Shown: in pieces, positions 6,234 to 7,173 of the stretch
Layout of the letters: each line of letters begins with the position of its first letter
How positions within the stretch are numbered: the first letter of the stretch is position 1
From: Robiginitomaculum sp.
Lineage (GTDB): Bacteria > Pseudomonadota > Alphaproteobacteria > Caulobacterales > Maricaulaceae
Assembly: GCA_026993275.1 (NCBI GenBank)
Contig: JALWUB010000146.1
Location: 1-7,173 of the forward strand
Reading direction: 5' to 3'
Length of the DNA stretch: 7,173 nucleotides
Notes under the pieces: generated by a model
What the model saw: only the letters and a program-made list of their open reading frames with translations
Told to the model about the DNA's origin: nothing
The model's database searches: none
Program-made: the position numbers and the translations under genes

Positions 6234-6503
6234 CTAAACGACGATGTTGAGCAAGGAGCCGGGCGGCAGAGGCCGTGTGCCCTGGGCGGCGCCGGGGGCA
6301 GCCGCCCGCACGCCCGCGGCGGGTGCTGGCGCCGCCGCCTTGGCTGCCGGTGCGGTTTCAGCCGGTCTGGCGGCGCTGGCTGCGGGCGCGGTCTTTTTCA
6401 ATTCCGCAAAGAACGCAGCAGACGCCGCCTTGGCGTCGGCTGTGCTGCGCTGGGTGCCCAGCGCCTGGGCGGCAATCAGTGAGGCGTTGGTGGAGACCTT
6501 CAT
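6234..6503 (-). CDS. Small Ala/Pro-rich hypothetical protein
   Basis: I do not recognise this gene. It encodes 89 residues in three parts. An N-terminal segment of ordinary composition (MKVSTNASLIAAQALG) leads into a likely amphipathic helix (about 22-38, with AAFFAELKK). A low-complexity Ala/Pro linker follows (about 39-73). A C-terminal segment, RPLPPGSLLNIVV, ends in a hydrophobic strand. There is no signal peptide or membrane helix and no cysteine. The non-random ends around a disordered linker suggest a small adaptor or docking protein, but that is inference. The start lacks a good Shine-Dalgarno. The opposite strand is also open here, a common artefact in Ala-rich, high-GC DNA, so the coding call is moderate. 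Support comes from the 20-bp palindrome 18 bp upstream of the ATG and from its fit in a run of - strand genes. Confidence 0.6.
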   Translation of the reverse strand: MKVSTNASLIAAQALGTQRSTADAKAASAAFFAELKKTAPAASAARPAETAPAAKAAAPAPAAGVRAAAPGAAQGTRPLPPGSLLNIVV

Positions 6504-6521
6504 GGCGGACCCGGTTTGCTT

Positions 6522-6541
6522 TGGTTAATGCGCATTAACCA
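6522..6541. promoter_or_regulatory. Perfect 20-bp palindrome with TTAACC half-sites, probable operator
   Basis: The sequence reads the same on both strands over 20 bases: GGTTAAT (6523-6529) and ATTAACC (6534-6540) around a GCGC centre, with one more pair outside. It lies in the 62-bp gap between the CcmG-like and the Ala/Pro-rich genes, 18 bp upstream of the ATG of the latter. TTAA boxes at 6525-6528 and 6535-6538 are 6 bp apart. The + strand also reads TTAACCAT at 6535-6542. TTAACC-type half-sites are typical of the alphaproteobacterial cell-cycle regulator CtrA, whose usual TTAA spacing is 7, so the match is close but not exact. A third GGTTAAT stands at 6564-6570, overlapping the ccmG-like stop. 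With no loop, a dimeric protein-binding site is more likely than a terminator. Confidence 0.6.
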
Positions 6542-6565
6542 TAAGCAGCGCATCTTGACGCAAGG

Positions 6566-7102
6566 TTAATCCGCTGCGCCGCCGCCAGGGTGCAAGGCTG
6601 GCAGGATTTTGCTCTCCAGCACGCTTTGGTCTATCGGCCCCGGCCAATTGGCCAGCACCGTGCCATCGGCGCCAATGACAAAGCTTTCCGGCACGCCGGT
6701 AATGCCAAAATCAATGCCGGTGCGCCCGTCCGCATCCTGGCCGATGGCAGCGAATGGGTTGCCCAGTTCGTCCAGCATCTGCCTGGCAGGCTCCGGCTTG
6801 TCTTTGTAGTCAATGCCGATGATGGTCACGCCATCTGCCTTCAATTGCATCAGAAAGGGGTGCTCGGCCCGGCATGGGGTGCACCAGGAGGCGAAGAAAT
6901 TGACCAGCACGGTTTTACCCTTGTAGGCGGACAGGCTGACTGGGGTTTCGCCGTCCAGCGCAGGCAGGGCAAACGCCGGGGCGCTTTGGCCCAGCAGGTG
7001 CGAGCGCGCCGGAGCCTTCGGGCCGCGCAGGCTGGCCAGCGCGAAGAGCGCAAACAGGGCGGCCAGCACCAGGACGGGCAGAATGATCAGCACTTTGCGC
7101 AT
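6566..7102 (-). CDS. ccmG: CcmG/DsbE-type thiol:disulfide interchange protein
   Basis: A 178-residue membrane-anchored thioredoxin-fold protein, standard length for CcmG/DsbE. A single N-terminal hydrophobic segment (about 4-24, preceded by Arg-Lys) anchors it with the domain in the periplasm. The redox motif WCTPC is at 73-77 in NFFASWCTPCRAEHP. FGITGVPESFVI (132-143) holds the cis-proline (Pro138) in the GVPE form typical of CcmG/DsbE rather than general TlpA proteins. The family reduces apocytochrome c or CcmH disulfides so that heme can be attached. The start is supported by GGAAGG 6 bp upstream (7109-7114). The gene downstream is the Ala/Pro-rich small protein, not ccmH or ccmF. Separate ccm clusters are common in alphaproteobacteria, and ccmABCD could lie beyond the right edge. 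The family is firm; the exact symbol is likely but rests on motif and length only. Confidence 0.88.
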   Translation of the reverse strand: MRKVLIILPVLVLAALFALFALASLRGPKAPARSHLLGQSAPAFALPALDGETPVSLSAYKGKTVLVNFFASWCTPCRAEHPFLMQLKADGVTIIGIDYKDKPEPARQMLDELGNPFAAIGQDADGRTGIDFGITGVPESFVIGADGTVLANWPGPIDQSVLESKILPALHPGGGAAD

Positions 7103-7108
7103 GGCGGG

Positions 7109-7114
7109 CCTTCC
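7109..7114 (-). promoter_or_regulatory. Shine-Dalgarno of the ccmG-like gene
   Basis: GGAAGG on the - strand, 6 bp before the ATG at 7102, supports that start. The remaining bases to the window edge (7115-7173) show no recognisable gene end or promoter. Confidence 0.65.
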
Positions 7115-7173
7115 CGGATCAGCAGTGGTCTTGTCTTGTTACTTGAAGAGTCCAGCTTGGCAAGGCCCAGACC

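Noticed and set aside
6244..6528. Open + strand frames opposite the Ala/Pro-rich gene
   Set aside because: They are low-complexity Ala/Gly products through the same Ala-rich DNA; the - strand reading has better-structured ends and an upstream palindrome. Not fully excluded.
7115..7173. Possible ccmD end upstream of the ccmG-like gene
   Set aside because: I translated all three - strand frames of the short edge; none gives a recognisable CcmD-like tail, so no feature is claimed.

Overview
The window is high-GC bacterial DNA with dense genes, short gaps and Shine-Dalgarno-type starts. It most resembles an alphaproteobacterium, possibly of the Caulobacterales/Parvibaculum/Hyphomonas kind. The grounds are the protein families, GC-rich palindromic intergenic repeats of a type common in that class, TTAACC-type half-sites like those of the regulator CtrA, and a CcmG-type cytochrome c maturation protein. 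This placement is inference; no rRNA or taxon-specific marker is present.

The left half (1-3930) is all on the + strand. It holds the 3' end of a short-chain dehydrogenase/reductase (SDR), a MaoC-type (R)-enoyl-CoA hydratase, a second and longer SDR resembling the (3R)-hydroxyacyl-CoA dehydrogenase domain of peroxisomal multifunctional enzyme 2, a zinc-independent NADPH:quinone-reductase-like MDR enzyme, and a PLP-dependent threonine/serine dehydratase. The SDR, hydratase, SDR and MDR genes look like one acyl-CoA or ketone metabolism operon (13-bp gap, 130-bp gap containing a dispersed repeat, then a 4-bp overlap). The dehydratase gene may be a read-through passenger.

The right half (4108-7102) is all on the - strand. 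In order of decreasing coordinate it holds a membrane-anchored CcmG/DsbE thioredoxin-like protein, a small Ala/Pro-rich protein of unknown function behind a perfect 20-bp palindrome, a secreted basic Tyr/Arg-rich small protein, and an iron-sulfur L-serine dehydratase. The two halves converge at 3931-4107 on a compound palindromic repeat between two unrelated deaminases: PLP-type on the left and 4Fe-4S-type on the right. Both can turn L-serine into pyruvate and ammonia.

There is no tRNA, rRNA, CRISPR array, insertion sequence or phage gene. The longest gene-free stretch is about 177 bp. Most of the window is ordinary metabolism. The least explained parts are the 20-bp palindrome with its small Ala/Pro-rich gene, the secreted Tyr/Arg-rich protein, and the intergenic hairpins.
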